Below, piece by piece: positions 16,901 to 26,203 of a stretch of DNA of 64,000 nucleotides. The notes beneath the pieces are model-generated. The model did not search any database. It was not told the DNA's origin and saw only the letters and a list, made by a program, of their open reading frames with translations. Both the position numbers and the translations under genes were made by a program. Origin of the DNA: Arthrobacter globiformis (GTDB lineage Bacteria > Actinomycetota > Actinomycetes > Actinomycetales > Micrococcaceae); NCBI RefSeq assembly GCF_003261175.1, contig NZ_QLNP01000090.1, positions 1 through 64,000 of the forward strand, given 5' to 3'. The stretch's first letter is position 1. Every line of letters begins with the position of its first letter.

Positions 16901-17624
16901 CTATGAGGAGCTGGTGGAACGCGAGGGCCGGCCGCGCCTGCGGTACTGGATGGACCGCATCCTCGGCGAGGGCATGCTCGACGCGTCCGTCGCCTACGGC
17001 TATTTCCCGGTGGTTTCCGAGGGCGAGCAGGTGGTGGTGCTGCACCACGGTACGGATCCCGACGGCGTCCTCGGCACCCCGGGGCTCCTCGCCCCGGACG
17101 GCGGGTCAGGCGGTCCGATCGGCACCGAGCGGCTGCGGTTTGACTTCCCGCGCCAGCGCCGCGACCGGCACCTGTGCCTCGCCGACTTCGTCCGCTCGCG
17201 CGAAGCGGGTCAGATCGACGTGCTGCCGGTGCAGCTGGTCACCGCAGGCGGCAACGTCGATGAGGTGACTGCCAAACTTTTCGCCGGCGATCACTACCGG
17301 GACTACTACGAGCTCAACGGCCTGGTCATGCAGCTCACGGAGGCGCTCGCGGAGTTCTGGCATGCGCGCATCCGCTCGGAGTTGGGCTTTGCGGCCGAGG
17401 AGCCGAAGGACAAGGCCGGGCTGTTCAAGCTCGACTACCGTGGTGCGCGGTTCTCGCTCGGATACCCCGCATGCCCGGACATGGAGGACCGCCGCAAGGT
17501 GGTGGAGCTGCTGCACCCCGAGCGGATGGGCGTGGTCCTGAGCGACGAGCTGATGCTGCACCCCGAACAGTCCACCGACGCCTTCGTGTTCCACCACCCG
17601 GAGGCGAAGTACTTCAAGGTGTGA
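13959..17624 (+). CDS. metH: Cobalamin-dependent methionine synthase
   Basis: A 1221-residue, full-length MetH that transfers a methyl group from methyltetrahydrofolate via cobalamin to homocysteine. The homocysteine domain (about 1-330) has its zinc cysteines in GLNCATGP (near 239) and GGCCGTTP (306-307). The pterin domain starts at YLAIGERTNANGS (about 367). The cobalamin domain carries the DxHxxG motif DVHDIGKN (about 772-779). The C-terminal AdoMet reactivation domain contains FSLGYPACPDMEDR. There is no cobalamin riboswitch in the 128 bases upstream. The gene overlaps by 11 bases the convergent ECF transporter gene, a possible supplier of its cofactor. Confidence 0.97.
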   Translation: MPRFALDIDSVPRPDRSQELLDAVNQRVVIADGAMGTMLQDRELSLEADFQNLEGCNEILNDTRPDVIGDIHDAYFATGIDAVETNTFGANWSNLSDYGIDDRIEELARKGAEIARERAEAAEKTDGRMRWVLGSMGPGTKLPSLGHTSYDYLKQTFALQAQGLIDGGADAFLIETSQDLLQTKAAVNGCKQAIVARGIRLPIFVEVTVETTGTMLMGSEIGAALTALEPLGVDAIGLNCATGPDEMSEHLRHLSKQSSVAIACMPNAGLPVLTADGAHYPLSPSELATSHEQFVREFGLGLVGGCCGTTPEHMAAVVERLAPFRTAAPGTNAGTSAASGSKTAGRVPTEREAGIASLYQHVNFDQESSYLAIGERTNANGSKAFRQAMLEERWDDCVDIAREQIRVGAHLLDVCIDYVGRDGVADIKEVVSRFASASTLPLVIDSTEPPVLQAGLEHIGGRPVINSVNYEDGDGPDSRFARIMPLVKEHGTAVIALTIDEHGQARTTEGKVAIASRLIDALVGEWGMRVEDIIVDALTFPIATGQEETRRDGIETIEAIRQITTKYPGVHTTLGVSNVSFGLNPAARIVLNSVFLHEAVEAGLSSGIIDAAKIVPLASLPEEQRKVALDLVWDRREYDADGNVTYDPLASMLDMFAGVDTAALRDQRAAELAALPTGERLQRRIIDGEGKGLEEDLDLARSEGMTPLGIINDQLLEGMKVVGERFGAGEMQLPFVLQSAEVMKNAVALLEPHMEKSDASGKGTMVIATVRGDVHDIGKNLVDIILTNNGYKVINLGIKQPIADIIAAAEEHNADVIGMSGLLVKSTVVMKENLAELQSRGLGKKWPVILGGAALTRAYVEQDLAGQFDGEVRYAKDAFEGLSLMEPLVRVARGEAPDAVGLPALKKRLHRTGAKVTLTEPEAMPGRSDVASDNTVPSPPFWGTRIVRGVALHDFAAFLDERATFMGQWGLKPGRGEDGASYEELVEREGRPRLRYWMDRILGEGMLDASVAYGYFPVVSEGEQVVVLHHGTDPDGVLGTPGLLAPDGGSGGPIGTERLRFDFPRQRRDRHLCLADFVRSREAGQIDVLPVQLVTAGGNVDEVTAKLFAGDHYRDYYELNGLVMQLTEALAEFWHARIRSELGFAAEEPKDKAGLFKLDYRGARFSLGYPACPDMEDRRKVVELLHPERMGVVLSDELMLHPEQSTDAFVFHHPEAKYFKV

Positions 17625-20508
17625 GCTGACGCCCGTCCCTGTCCTGTACAGATTGAGCCCGGGCAGGTAGCCCGCCCGGGCTTCCACCCGGGCCGGAGAC
17701 CGGCTTTACCCGCCGCAGTGCGGCCAGGATTGCCCGCCCCACCACGGTGATTCCGATGATCGTGGTGACGGCGCGAAGGGTGTCCCAGCCCGCCGTCGAG
17801 GTCAAAAGCGAGTAGAGCAGGAAGCTGCTGAGGTTGGTGGCCAGCGGCGCGCCGGGCTGGTAGGAGATGCCGGTGCCGGCGCCCACCGCGAAGGGCCAGA
17901 ACCACAGATTGGTCAGCAGGCCGAACACGTAGGACGCCAGGACGCCGTAGCCGCAAAGCATCCAGAGTTCGGCCCCCCCGCGCACCCGCCGGGGGAGCAG
18001 GCCTGCCCCGGCGCCCACCCACGCACAGGCGAAAATCTGGAATGGTGACCACGGGCCGATACCGCTCCACAAGGCGCTTGAGACGGCGATGGTGGCGGCG
18101 CCGAGGAGCATGCCGAAACGGGCGCCGAAGGCCCGGCCGGCCAGGATCAGCAGGATAAAGACTGCCTCCACACCCCCGACGCCGGTGCTGGCCACCCGCA
18201 CCGCCGATCCGACGGCTGCCAGGACGCCGAGCAATGCCACCGTGTGTGCGGAGCGGACCGAGCCGTCGAGGGACACCACGATGGCCACGACGGCCAGGGG
18301 GGCAATGGCCAGGGCCGCGTAGGGGACGGCCGCTGCGGCATCCTCGGGGAGTGCCGCAGCGAGCAATGGCCAGCAGAATGCACCGAGAGCCAGAAGGTTT
18401 GCAGCCGCGAGGACGATGAGCTCCGCAGTCCGTGGCATGCGGAAGCGGCGGGCTTTCTCCGTAGCTGGAATGTCTGTTCGCCGGTCGATGAACGCTGGTG
18501 CTGTGATGCCTGGTGCTGTGATGCGCTGTGGTGTGGCCGGACCGGCCGGGGTGGCGCCGATCGGGACGGCTTCTGCAGACGTTGCTTCTGTCAGGGTTGC
18601 GGGGGCGACGCCGTCACGCATCGGGAGGATCCGGGCGCCGAGGCGGTGCGCAAAATCGTGGTCGTGGGTGGCGATCAGGACCGCCGCGCCCTCATCCGCT
18701 GCGGCCCGCAGCGCCGCCGAGACTGCTGTGCGTGCCGCAGGATCGAGTCCGCGGGTGGGCTCATCGATCAGGAGTACCTCCGGGCTGTCCATGGTCTGCA
18801 GCGCGATGGCGAGGATACGGCGTTCGCCTGCGGAGAGGTCCCGGGGATGCTCGTGCCCAATGGGGATTCGAACGTCTCCCCGCAACCGGGCAAGGTGAGA
18901 CTCCGCAGACCTTGGACGAATGCGGTCACTGCCGGAGCGACGCAAAGCGCGCGCCTGGCGCCTGTCGGCCGCGCGGAGCTCTGCGGCGACGGTGTCCCTG
19001 GTAAAGAGGTCATCGGAGGCGTCCGGCACAAGGGCGACCCGCCCGCCGTCGGCCGTTTTTCCATCGGGCCTGCCTTTACCGAGCGCGAGTGACACAAGCA
19101 GGGACGACTTCCCGGCGCCGTTCGGTCCCACCAAGGCGACCACTTCACCGCGGTGCAGGGTCAGGGATGCGCTGCGCACGACCGGCTTGCCCTCGCGGTG
19201 CACCGCGAGGTTCGTCGCAGTCAGCACGGGCGCGTGCTGCAGTTGCTGGACGACCGGCTGCGCCGGCGTCGGACGTTCCCTCGCCGGGTGCGAAGGTACG
19301 GGCGCCACGCCCGGCACCAGGGCGCCGTCGTCGATGGCCCACCACGAGTCGGCGACGGGCACGAGCGGTTCCGCCCGGTGCTCCGCCACGATAACGCAGA
19401 CGCCGTCGCGGGCGAGGGCGTTGAGCACCGCAATGACGCGGGTGCGTGCTGCGGTGTCGAGGTCGGCCAGGGGCTCGTCAACCAGGAGGAGGGCCGGGTG
19501 CTCCACCACCGCGGCCGCGATGGCTACGAGCGCTGCCTCACCCGCCGAGAGCGTGCTGACATTCCGGTCCAGCAGGGCCGACACTCCGATGCGCTCCGCT
19601 ACCTCCAGCACGCGGGCTTTGGCGGTGCCGGATGCCACGCCGCGAAGGTCAAGTGCGAGGGCGATTTCGTCCCGGACCCGGGTGGTGGCGAATGCGGCGC
19701 GGGGATTCTGCAGGACGACGCCGACGAGGCGGGCGGTATCGCGCGGCGGTGCGGTGGCACGGTCCGTTCCGGCCACGCATACCGTCCCGGAAATTTCCCC
19801 GCCGTCAATGTGTGAGAGGAGGCCCGCGAAGCCCCGAAGGATCGTGGACTTGCCGGAGCCGGTGGGCCCGGTAATGGCCGTGATTGAACCGCTCGGCGGC
19901 GCAAAATCGGCAACGTGCACCTGCGCGTTACCGATACGGAATCGTGCGCCCCGGACGAGAACCGGTGCTTCGATGCCGCGGACGGGTTGCTGTGCTGCCC
20001 GGCTCCCGAAGCCGCGCAGCTCCAGGGCAGCGGCAACCCGGCTTGCGTGCTCGAGGGTGCGCTCGAGCACGGGGACCAGGGCGCGGGGCCCGAAGCGTTC
20101 GCCCCGCAACCGAAAAGCGAGGCGCACGGACTTCACGGCGTCGGAGAGCGCCGGGAGCGCCGCCCAGGCCACCACAAGCATCCGGGCGATGCCCTGCATG
20201 GGGCCGCCACGGGCCAGGTGCACGAAGCCGCGGGCCACATCCACCCAGGCGTTGAGCACGCCGAAACCAAGGATCATCCCGGCAATAGGCAGGGCGGACA
20301 GGACCGCCTCCCACAGGCCGGATGCTGTGACCGGACCGAGGAGGACCACATGGGCGTACGGGGCAGGCAGCGGCACCGGCGGAATGTCGAGCAGAACCGG
20401 GCCATCGGTGCCCGCCCCGTTGAAAAGGATGCGGTAGATGACCCGCGCCGCGATGAAGACGACGGCGAGAGCCGCCGCTGCGCGTAACGGCGCGGGTCGA
20501 AAGGTCAC
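17614..20508 (-). CDS. Single-chain ECF transporter (T-A-A-S fusion)
   Basis: A 964-residue protein that appears to hold a whole energy-coupling-factor importer. Residues 1-180 contain two or three membrane helices and an EcfT-like ALELRGFGSR motif. The first ATPase follows with Walker A GPTGSGKS (214-221), LSAGE (320-324) and DEPLADLD (344-351). The second has GPNGAGKS (461-468), LSAGE (558-562) and DEPTRGLD (582-589). Residues 690-935 form about six membrane helices with the substrate-subunit-like segment GIGPWSPFQIFACAWVG. Its GTG start overlaps the stop of the lipoprotein gene (GTGA). The transported compound is unknown; a cobalamin-type vitamin is suggested by the neighbouring metH. Confidence 0.85.
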   Translation of the reverse strand: MTFRPAPLRAAAALAVVFIAARVIYRILFNGAGTDGPVLLDIPPVPLPAPYAHVVLLGPVTASGLWEAVLSALPIAGMILGFGVLNAWVDVARGFVHLARGGPMQGIARMLVVAWAALPALSDAVKSVRLAFRLRGERFGPRALVPVLERTLEHASRVAAALELRGFGSRAAQQPVRGIEAPVLVRGARFRIGNAQVHVADFAPPSGSITAITGPTGSGKSTILRGFAGLLSHIDGGEISGTVCVAGTDRATAPPRDTARLVGVVLQNPRAAFATTRVRDEIALALDLRGVASGTAKARVLEVAERIGVSALLDRNVSTLSAGEAALVAIAAAVVEHPALLLVDEPLADLDTAARTRVIAVLNALARDGVCVIVAEHRAEPLVPVADSWWAIDDGALVPGVAPVPSHPARERPTPAQPVVQQLQHAPVLTATNLAVHREGKPVVRSASLTLHRGEVVALVGPNGAGKSSLLVSLALGKGRPDGKTADGGRVALVPDASDDLFTRDTVAAELRAADRRQARALRRSGSDRIRPRSAESHLARLRGDVRIPIGHEHPRDLSAGERRILAIALQTMDSPEVLLIDEPTRGLDPAARTAVSAALRAAADEGAAVLIATHDHDFAHRLGARILPMRDGVAPATLTEATSAEAVPIGATPAGPATPQRITAPGITAPAFIDRRTDIPATEKARRFRMPRTAELIVLAAANLLALGAFCWPLLAAALPEDAAAAVPYAALAIAPLAVVAIVVSLDGSVRSAHTVALLGVLAAVGSAVRVASTGVGGVEAVFILLILAGRAFGARFGMLLGAATIAVSSALWSGIGPWSPFQIFACAWVGAGAGLLPRRVRGGAELWMLCGYGVLASYVFGLLTNLWFWPFAVGAGTGISYQPGAPLATNLSSFLLYSLLTSTAGWDTLRAVTTIIGITVVGRAILAALRRVKPVSGPGGSPGGLPARAQSVQDRDGRQLTP
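17656..17682 (+). terminator. Hairpin after metH
   Basis: AGCCCGGGC (17656-17664) pairs perfectly with 17674-17682 around a 9-base loop, about 30 bases past the metH stop. It lies inside the 3' end of the opposing ECF gene, so it could end metH transcription but must be read through on the other strand. No T-tract follows. Confidence 0.4.
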
Positions 20509-21062
20509 GCGGCGGGTGTGGCCGGCGCGCCGTCGACCGTGTAGAGCAGTTCCAGGCTCTGTCCCGGGCTGACCTTCAGGGTGGCGAGGCCTTCCTGCGC
20601 GTATGCCCAGGCGCCGGAGGCCGGCTTAACCCACAGCGACCAGTAGGCAAAGGCGGCCGGCATCTTCTTGCATTCTTCCCGGTACGTGCCGCCCTTGTGG
20701 GTGATGTCGAAGTCTGCGGCCGGCACACCGTTCACACGGCACACCAGTTCCTTGGGATATTGGTCAGTGCCCTCGGTCTTCACCTTGGCCTCGTCGAGCA
20801 CCTTGGACGCGAGAGTCGGCGCGTCTACAGGCACGCAAACAGAAGTATCAGCAGCGGCCTGCTTCAGGGCGCCCGAAGCGACGACGACCTTCACGCCGGC
20901 GCAGGGCCCGGCCGCGGCGCTGGACGAAGCCGCTGCCGTGGAAGCGGGTGCTGAGGTGGACGGCTGGGTGGCGGCCGGCGCGGAGCAGGCGGCGAGAGTA
21001 AACAGGAGACCTGCGGCGGCGAGGGAGCTCGCGGCGGCGGTGCGGATCTTAGTCAAAGTCAC
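20505..21062 (-). CDS. Lipoprotein with a DUF4430/transcobalamin-like C-terminal region
   Basis: A 185-residue secreted lipoprotein with a signal peptide and lipobox LAAC near residues 23-26, then an Ala/Ser/Pro/Thr-rich linker. The C-terminal half resembles the DUF4430 (transcobalamin C-terminal-like) fold by its pattern of VCRVNGVPAADF and YWSLWVKPASGAWAYAQEG followed by a VSPGQSLELLY strand. Such proteins often sit beside ECF transporters and are thought to present or sense ligand outside the membrane. Its stop overlaps the start of the ECF gene, so the two are translationally coupled. The family assignment is by eye. Confidence 0.7.
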   Translation of the reverse strand: MTLTKIRTAAASSLAAAGLLFTLAACSAPAATQPSTSAPASTAAASSSAAAGPCAGVKVVVASGALKQAAADTSVCVPVDAPTLASKVLDEAKVKTEGTDQYPKELVCRVNGVPAADFDITHKGGTYREECKKMPAAFAYWSLWVKPASGAWAYAQEGLATLKVSPGQSLELLYTVDGAPATPAA

Positions 21063-21150
21063 CAGTCAAGGGTAGGACGCAGCTGGTCCGGATCCGGATG
21101 CCGTCGCGTTGTGTGACGTTGGATGGGGGCAAATAAGAATCCGCCGCTCC

Positions 21151-22071
21151 CTACCCCGCAGCCCAGGCAACCACCAGCAGCGCCCCCACGCACAGGATGG
21201 TGGTGCAGAGAATCACGTCGCGGGCCACGGTCATGCCCCGGCCGTAGGGGGAGGCGAAGAGGAAGACGTTCTGCGCGGTGGGCAGCGTCCCCATGATCAC
21301 ACTGGCCAGCAGATGCTGCCCCTCCAGGCCAAAGACATAACGTCCCAGCAGCCAGACAATCGCAGGCATGCCGGCGATCTTCAGAAAGGTTGCCACGAGA
21401 GTCTCGGTCCGGCCGTCGTCTTTCTGCAGCGGTGCCCTCCCGGCAAGTGACAGGCCAAAGGCGAGAAGCACCATGGGAACCGCGCCGCCTGCCAGCATGT
21501 CGATGGGTTTCTGCAGCAAGTCGGGTTCCTGCCAGCCTGTCAGTGCCACGACGACGCCGAGTGCCGAGGCGATGATCATGGGGTTGGACAGTGGCTGGAG
21601 GAGCACCTTCTTCCACGAAATCCGGGCCCCGCCGAAGATCCCCAGCAGCGTGAGGTAGAACGGGGCCAGAACCAGGAGCTGAACCAGCAGCACCGGCGCC
21701 ACGTGCTGGGCGGTGCCGACAGCGTACAGCGAGACCGGAATGCCGATGTTGTTGGCGTTGGCGTAGCTGCTGGCCATCGCGCCGACGGCGGTCTCCGCAG
21801 CAGGGCGCCGGAAGAACAGGAAGCTGAGCAGCCAGTAAAGAAGCCCCACTGCCGCTGCAGAAAGCAGCGCCAGCGGGGCATCGGTGCCGAGGGCCGCCCG
21901 GATGTCCGAACCGGCTACCACGGTGTAAAGCAGGGCGGGGTTGGTGATGTAGAAGGCAGTGCGGGTCAGTGCGCCCTGGACTTCCGGCCCCAGAATGCGG
22001 AACCTGGCAGCGAGGTAACCGACGGCGATGACTGCCGAAACGATGAGTATTCCGGAGACAACGCCGCCCAC
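21151..22071 (-). CDS. AEC-family transporter
   Basis: A 306-residue membrane protein with about ten helices in two repeats. It starts MGGVVSGILIVSAVIAVGYLAARF and has the conserved ASSYANANNIGIPVSLYAVG and GTLPTAQNVFLFASPYG motifs of the auxin-efflux-carrier family. Bacterial members move malate, malonate or other organic acids. It lies downstream of gudD on the same strand, separated by a hairpin, so it may be a weakly expressed last gene of the glucarate operon. A paralogue lies at 50755-51678. Confidence 0.88.
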   Translation of the reverse strand: MGGVVSGILIVSAVIAVGYLAARFRILGPEVQGALTRTAFYITNPALLYTVVAGSDIRAALGTDAPLALLSAAAVGLLYWLLSFLFFRRPAAETAVGAMASSYANANNIGIPVSLYAVGTAQHVAPVLLVQLLVLAPFYLTLLGIFGGARISWKKVLLQPLSNPMIIASALGVVVALTGWQEPDLLQKPIDMLAGGAVPMVLLAFGLSLAGRAPLQKDDGRTETLVATFLKIAGMPAIVWLLGRYVFGLEGQHLLASVIMGTLPTAQNVFLFASPYGRGMTVARDVILCTTILCVGALLVVAWAAG

Positions 22072-22097
22072 TCTTGACCCTTCTGTTCATGTGCACC

Positions 22098-22142
22098 CCG
22101 CACGGCCGTCTCCCCGTTTGCGGAGGAAGGGCGGCCGTGCGG
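22098..22142 (-). terminator. Hairpin between gudD and the AEC transporter
   Basis: CCGCACGGCCG (22098-22108) is exactly complementary to 22132-22142, with a 23-base loop. It begins 13 bases after the gudD stop and lies between gudD and the transporter gene. It may end or attenuate the glucarate operon. There is no T-tract. Confidence 0.5.
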
Positions 22143-22154
22143 AAGTCTAATAAC

Positions 22155-23483
22155 CTACCTGACCAGGCAGGGGCGCTTCGGGTCGAAGGACCAGCCGTCG
22201 ATGTAGTACTGCATGCCGATGCTGTCGTCGCGGGCATCCAGGCCGTGCTGCAGGTACAGCTGGTGCGCCTTGTCCAGCGCCTCGCGGTCCAGCTCGATGC
22301 CCAGTCCGGGCGCAGCAGGAACCTCGATGGCACCGCCCTTGATCTGCAGGGGGTTCTTGGTGAGGCCCTGCCCGTCCTGCCAGATCCAGTGCGTGTCCAG
22401 CGCGGTGATCTCGCCGGGGGCCGCCGCGCCGGTATGCGTGAACATGGCCAGCGAGATGTCGAAGTGGTTGTTCGAGTGGGAGCCCCAGGTCAGCCCGAAC
22501 TCGTTGCACAGCTGCGCCACGCGGACAGAACCGTGCATGGTCCAGAAGTGCGGGTCGGCCAGCGGGATGTCCACGGCGTTGCTGCGGATGGCGTGCGCCA
22601 TTTCGCGCCAGTCCGTGGCGATCATGTTGGTGGCCGTCTTCAGGCCGGTGGCACGGCGGAACTCGGCCATGACCTCGCGTCCGGAGAAGCGGCCTTCGGC
22701 GCCGCAGGGGTCCTCGGCGTAGGCCACGACGCCCTGCATCCGCTTGCCCAGCCGGATGGCTTCCTCGAGCAGCCAGCCGCCGTTCGGGTCAAGCGTGACG
22801 CGGGCATCGGGGAAGCGCTTGGCCAGTGCGGTGACCACGTCCACTTCGTCGTCGCCGGACAGCACGCCGCCCTTGAGCTTGAAGTCGCTGAAGCCGTAGC
22901 GCTCCTGCGCTGCTTCGGCCAGGGCAACGACGGCCTCGGGGGTCATTGCCTCCTGGCGGCGCAGTTCCTCCCAGCGGTCCGACGGCGCGTCCTCCACGAG
23001 GTACGGCAGATCCGTCCGCTTGTGGTCACCAACGAAGAACAGGTAGCCCAGCATCGGCACGGAGGTGCGCTGCTGGCCGTCGCCCAGCAGTTCTGCCACC
23101 GGAACGCCAAGGAACTGGCCATGCAGGTCCAGCAGTGCGGACTCGACGGCGGTGACGGCGTGGACGGTGGTGCGCAGGTCGAAGGTCTGCAGGCCGCGGC
23201 CGCCGGCGTCGCGGTCTGCGAACTCCGCGGCGATCTCGCGCAGCAGCGAACGGTAGCGGGCCACCGGCCTGCCGGCAATCAGCGCCCCGGCTTCCTCGAT
23301 GGTGGTGCGGATCTTCTCGCCGCCCGGGACCTCGCCGAGGCCGGTCCGGCCGTCGGAGTCGGTCACGATGACCACGTTCCGGGTGAAGAACGGCCCGTGG
23401 GCGCCGCTGAGGTTCATCAGCATGCTGTCGTAGCCCGCAACCGGGACTACCTCCACGCGGGCGATTGTCGGCTGGGCGGTCAT
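22155..23483 (-). CDS. gudD: Glucarate dehydratase
   Basis: A 442-residue enolase-superfamily enzyme that dehydrates D-glucarate (and L-idarate) to 5-keto-4-deoxyglucarate. The KxK catalytic motif is in FKLKGG (around residue 205), the metal/active-site segment DPNGGW follows, and the His base lies in [16 protein letters not shown]. The C-terminus [13 protein letters not shown] is typical of the family. Its ATG overlaps the stop of the upstream aldehyde dehydrogenase (ATGA), so it is the third gene of the operon kdgD-aldehyde dehydrogenase-gudD. With its neighbours it converts glucarate to 2-oxoglutarate. Confidence 0.96.
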   Translation of the reverse strand: MTAQPTIARVEVVPVAGYDSMLMNLSGAHGPFFTRNVVIVTDSDGRTGLGEVPGGEKIRTTIEEAGALIAGRPVARYRSLLREIAAEFADRDAGGRGLQTFDLRTTVHAVTAVESALLDLHGQFLGVPVAELLGDGQQRTSVPMLGYLFFVGDHKRTDLPYLVEDAPSDRWEELRRQEAMTPEAVVALAEAAQERYGFSDFKLKGGVLSGDDEVDVVTALAKRFPDARVTLDPNGGWLLEEAIRLGKRMQGVVAYAEDPCGAEGRFSGREVMAEFRRATGLKTATNMIATDWREMAHAIRSNAVDIPLADPHFWTMHGSVRVAQLCNEFGLTWGSHSNNHFDISLAMFTHTGAAAPGEITALDTHWIWQDGQGLTKNPLQIKGGAIEVPAAPGLGIELDREALDKAHQLYLQHGLDARDDSIGMQYYIDGWSFDPKRPCLVR

Positions 23484-25108
23484 GCGTTGACCTCCTCTTT
23501 CTCTGTCCGAGCGGCGTCAGCGGCGGGGACCACGACGCCGTCGATCCGGCGGTTCAGCTGCCACGGGTTGGCGTCCTGGAGCGGTGCGGGCAGCAGTTCC
23601 TGGGGCATGTTCTGGTAGGCGACCGGCCGGATGAACCGGTTGATGGCCAGCGTACCCACGGAGGTGGTGCGCGTGTCAGAGGTGGCGGGGAAAGGTCCGC
23701 CGTGGACCATGGCGTGCCCAACCTCGACGCCGGTGGGCCAGCCGTTCACGATGATGCGCCCCACCTTCTGTTCCAGCGCCGGGATCAGCTGTGCCGCCGT
23801 CGGGTAGTCCTCTTCGGTGAGCTGCAGGGAAGCGGTGAGCTGCCCCTCGATCCGGTGGGTGGCCTCCACCAGTTCCTCGGCGGAGGAGTAGCGGATGACC
23901 AGGCTGGCCGCGCCGAAGATTTCCGCGTGCAGCACCTCGTTGCTGATGAAGTCGCGGATTTCGGTGCCGTAGATGGCGGGTGCGGGTGCGTTTTCGGTGG
24001 GGCCGGGGGTTCCGGTGCCGACGACGGTCACGTTCTCGGCGGCGCCAAGTGCCTCGGTCCCGGAGGTCCAGGAGCCGGCGATGCCGGCGGTGAGCATGGT
24101 CTGGCCGGCGCAGGCGGAAACAGCGCGGCCGACGGCGGCAGCCAGTTTGTCGCCCGCCTCATCGGCGGGGGCGAACAGCAGGCCGGGGGAGGTGCAGAGC
24201 TGGCCGGAGCTGCCGGTGACGGCGGTGACGTACTGCTGTGCCAGGGCGTCAATCTGCTCGGCGGAGCCGTTCAGGGCGCCGGGGAAGACGAAGACCGGGT
24301 TGAGCGAGGACATCTCCGCGTACACGGGGATGGGTTCCGGGCGGGCGGCGGCGGCGCGCATCAGGGCGATGCCGGCGCTCTGCGAGCCGGTGAAGCCCAC
24401 GGCCTTGATGGCCGGGTCCGCCACGAGGGCCTGGCCGATGCTGCTGCCCGGGCCGTAGATGAGGGAGAAAACGCCCGGGTGCAGGCCGAGGTCAGCAACG
24501 GCCTTGGCGATTGCCTGGCCTACGAGTTCGCTGGTGCCCGGGTGGGCGTTGTGGGCCTTGAAAACGACGGGGCAGCCGGCGGCGAGGGCAGAAGCGGTGT
24601 CTCCACCCGCCGTCGAGAAGGCCAGCGGAAAGTTGCTGGCACCGAAGACGGCGACAGGACCGAGCGGGATCTGGCGCTGGCGGATGTCGGCGCGCGGCAA
24701 AGGCGTGCGGTCGGGGATCGCCGGATCGATGCGAACGCCGCGGAAGTCGCCCTGGCGGACCACGTTCGCGAAGAGCCGCAGCTGGCCGGTGGTGCGGGCG
24801 CGTTCACCCGTGAGGCGGGCTGCGGGCAAGCCCGTCTCTTGGCCCGCGCGGACAATCAGTTCGTCGCCAATGGCTTCGATGTTGTCCGCAATGGCGTCCA
24901 GGAACGCGGCGTGGGTTTCGGGGTCAAGCGTGCTGAACGAGGCGAAGGCCTCGGCGGCCGCGGCAGTGGCGGCCTTGAGCTGCTCCTCGGTGAGCAGGGT
25001 GTAGGCGGGCTCGAGCTGTTCGTTGCTGGCCGGGTTGAAGGCGAAGGTGGTCTTGCCTTCGCCTGCAACGGTTTGTCCGGCGATCAGAGAGTGTCCGGTG
25101 AGGGTCAC
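23480..25108 (-). CDS. 2,5-dioxovalerate (ketoglutarate semialdehyde) dehydrogenase
   Basis: A 542-residue aldehyde dehydrogenase of the NADP-type KGSADH branch, which oxidises 2-oxoglutarate semialdehyde to 2-oxoglutarate, the last step of the pathway. It has the branch motif [25 protein letters not shown] (written here as the two parts GASNFPLAF and [11 protein letters not shown]), a catalytic Glu in [10 protein letters not shown] and a catalytic Cys in [14 protein letters not shown]. The GTG at 25108 has AGGAGG eight bases upstream. The gene sits between kdgD and gudD, which fixes its role better than sequence alone would. Confidence 0.92.
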   Translation of the reverse strand: MTLTGHSLIAGQTVAGEGKTTFAFNPASNEQLEPAYTLLTEEQLKAATAAAAEAFASFSTLDPETHAAFLDAIADNIEAIGDELIVRAGQETGLPAARLTGERARTTGQLRLFANVVRQGDFRGVRIDPAIPDRTPLPRADIRQRQIPLGPVAVFGASNFPLAFSTAGGDTASALAAGCPVVFKAHNAHPGTSELVGQAIAKAVADLGLHPGVFSLIYGPGSSIGQALVADPAIKAVGFTGSQSAGIALMRAAAARPEPIPVYAEMSSLNPVFVFPGALNGSAEQIDALAQQYVTAVTGSSGQLCTSPGLLFAPADEAGDKLAAAVGRAVSACAGQTMLTAGIAGSWTSGTEALGAAENVTVVGTGTPGPTENAPAPAIYGTEIRDFISNEVLHAEIFGAASLVIRYSSAEELVEATHRIEGQLTASLQLTEEDYPTAAQLIPALEQKVGRIIVNGWPTGVEVGHAMVHGGPFPATSDTRTTSVGTLAINRFIRPVAYQNMPQELLPAPLQDANPWQLNRRIDGVVVPAADAARTEKEEVNA

Positions 25109-25144
25109 AGTTTGTTCCTCCTGGGTTAAGGTGTGGGCCAGCGG

Positions 25145-26059
25145 TTAGGAGACCTTGGCGATGAGTGCCTTGAGGTCGGCCAGGTCCTGCGGCGCAAGGT
25201 TCTGCAGCGGGGGACGGACGCCGCCGGCCGAGCGGCCGATCGCGTCGAGACCGCCCTTGACGATGGAGACGGCGTAGCCCTTCACGCGGTCGCGGATGTC
25301 CAGGTACGGGATAACGAAGTCGTTGAGCTTCTGGTTGACGGCCACGCGGTCCTGGTTGCGAACGTCCTGGTAGAAGTCGAGCGCGAACTGCGGGACGAAG
25401 TTGTACATGGCGCTGGAGTAGGTGCTCATGCCCAGCTGCAGGAGCGGCAGTGCGAAGGTCTCTGCCGTGGGAAGGCCACCCAGGTAAAACAGACGGTCGC
25501 CGAGCTTGGCATAGACGCGGGCGTCGTGCTCGAGGTCGCCCACGCCGTCCTTGAAGCCGATCAGGTTTTCGTGGCGGTCGGCCAGGGTGGCCACGGTGGT
25601 GTCCTTGTAGATGGCGTTGGCGCGGTTGTAAATGATGACGCCGAGGGACGTTGAGCTGCAGACCGCGCTGACGTGCTCGATCAGGCCGCCCTGGTCGGCT
25701 TCGGTCAGGTACGGCGGCAGGAGCAGGATTCCCTCGGCACCGGCGGCCTCGGCAGCCTTGGCGTTCTCGATGGCCTGGGCGGTGGATCCGCCGGCAGAGG
25801 CCAGGACGGGAACGGTGCTGCCGACTTCTTCGACGGCGGCACGGACCACGCGGGCCGACTCCGCGGGGGTGAGGGAGAAGCCCTCACCCGTGCCGCCGGC
25901 GGCGAAGAGGCCGGCAACGGGGTAGCTGGCCTGCCAGGCCAGGTGCTTGCGGTAGTTTTCCTCGTCGAACTGCAGCTCTGCATCGAAGGAGGTCACGGGG
26001 AAGGACAGCAGCCCGTCCTTGAGGGTGTTGGCGAGTTCCTGGGGTGAAAGTTTAGCCAC
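25145..26059 (-). CDS. kdgD: 5-dehydro-4-deoxyglucarate dehydratase
   Basis: A 304-residue class I aldolase-fold enzyme of the DHDPS/NAL family that dehydrates and decarboxylates 5-keto-4-deoxyglucarate to 2-oxoglutarate semialdehyde. The N-terminal region [17 protein letters not shown] and the Schiff-base lysine in [14 protein letters not shown] (about residue 168) are visible. The GTG start at 26059 has AAGGA seven bases upstream. It is the first gene of the operon. A promoter with a likely LysR site lies at 26115-26161. Confidence 0.95.
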   Translation of the reverse strand: MAKLSPQELANTLKDGLLSFPVTSFDAELQFDEENYRKHLAWQASYPVAGLFAAGGTGEGFSLTPAESARVVRAAVEEVGSTVPVLASAGGSTAQAIENAKAAEAAGAEGILLLPPYLTEADQGGLIEHVSAVCSSTSLGVIIYNRANAIYKDTTVATLADRHENLIGFKDGVGDLEHDARVYAKLGDRLFYLGGLPTAETFALPLLQLGMSTYSSAMYNFVPQFALDFYQDVRNQDRVAVNQKLNDFVIPYLDIRDRVKGYAVSIVKGGLDAIGRSAGGVRPPLQNLAPQDLADLKALIAKVS

Positions 26060-26114
26060 GGGATTGTCCTTGGAGTCGGTGCCGGGGGCGGCGGAGGCGG
26101 TGTGCTTCCTTTTC

Positions 26115-26161
26115 AGCCTAGGGACTGCCGCTATGCCTGTCTAAGTGCATTTTTGTATCCA
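26115..26161 (-). promoter_or_regulatory. kdgD promoter with LysR-type element
   Basis: On the minus strand a -35 TAGACA (26138-26143) and -10 TAGGCT (26115-26120) are 17 bases apart, 55 bases ahead of kdgD. The -35 is embedded in CTTAGACAGGCAT (26133-26145), which differs by one base from CTTAGACATGCAT at 27124-27136 ahead of tctC. Over 31 bases (26131-26161) the two sites match at about two thirds of positions, including T-GAT-CA upstream. This is probably a site for the LysR regulator encoded between the two operons. Confidence 0.6.
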
Positions 26162-26168
26162 TTGATAC
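26155..26168. promoter_or_regulatory. GTATC-CATT-GATAC dyad
   Basis: A perfect 5-base inverted repeat with a four-base spacer lies just upstream of the kdgD promoter and overlaps the distal part of the 31-base element. It could be the upstream recognition half for the LysR protein. Confidence 0.35.
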
Positions 26169-26203
26169 CCTCCGTGCATGGAGCGGGCCGCGACCGGACG
26201 AGT

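Noticed and set aside
18920-20437. 505-codon plus-strand frame opposite the ECF gene
   Set aside because: Arg/Ser/Ala-rich with no domain; the minus strand encodes two intact ABC ATPases.
22074-25129. Long plus-strand frames opposite gudD and the aldehyde dehydrogenase
   Set aside because: Gly/Ala/Val-rich shadows of well-recognised minus-strand enzymes.
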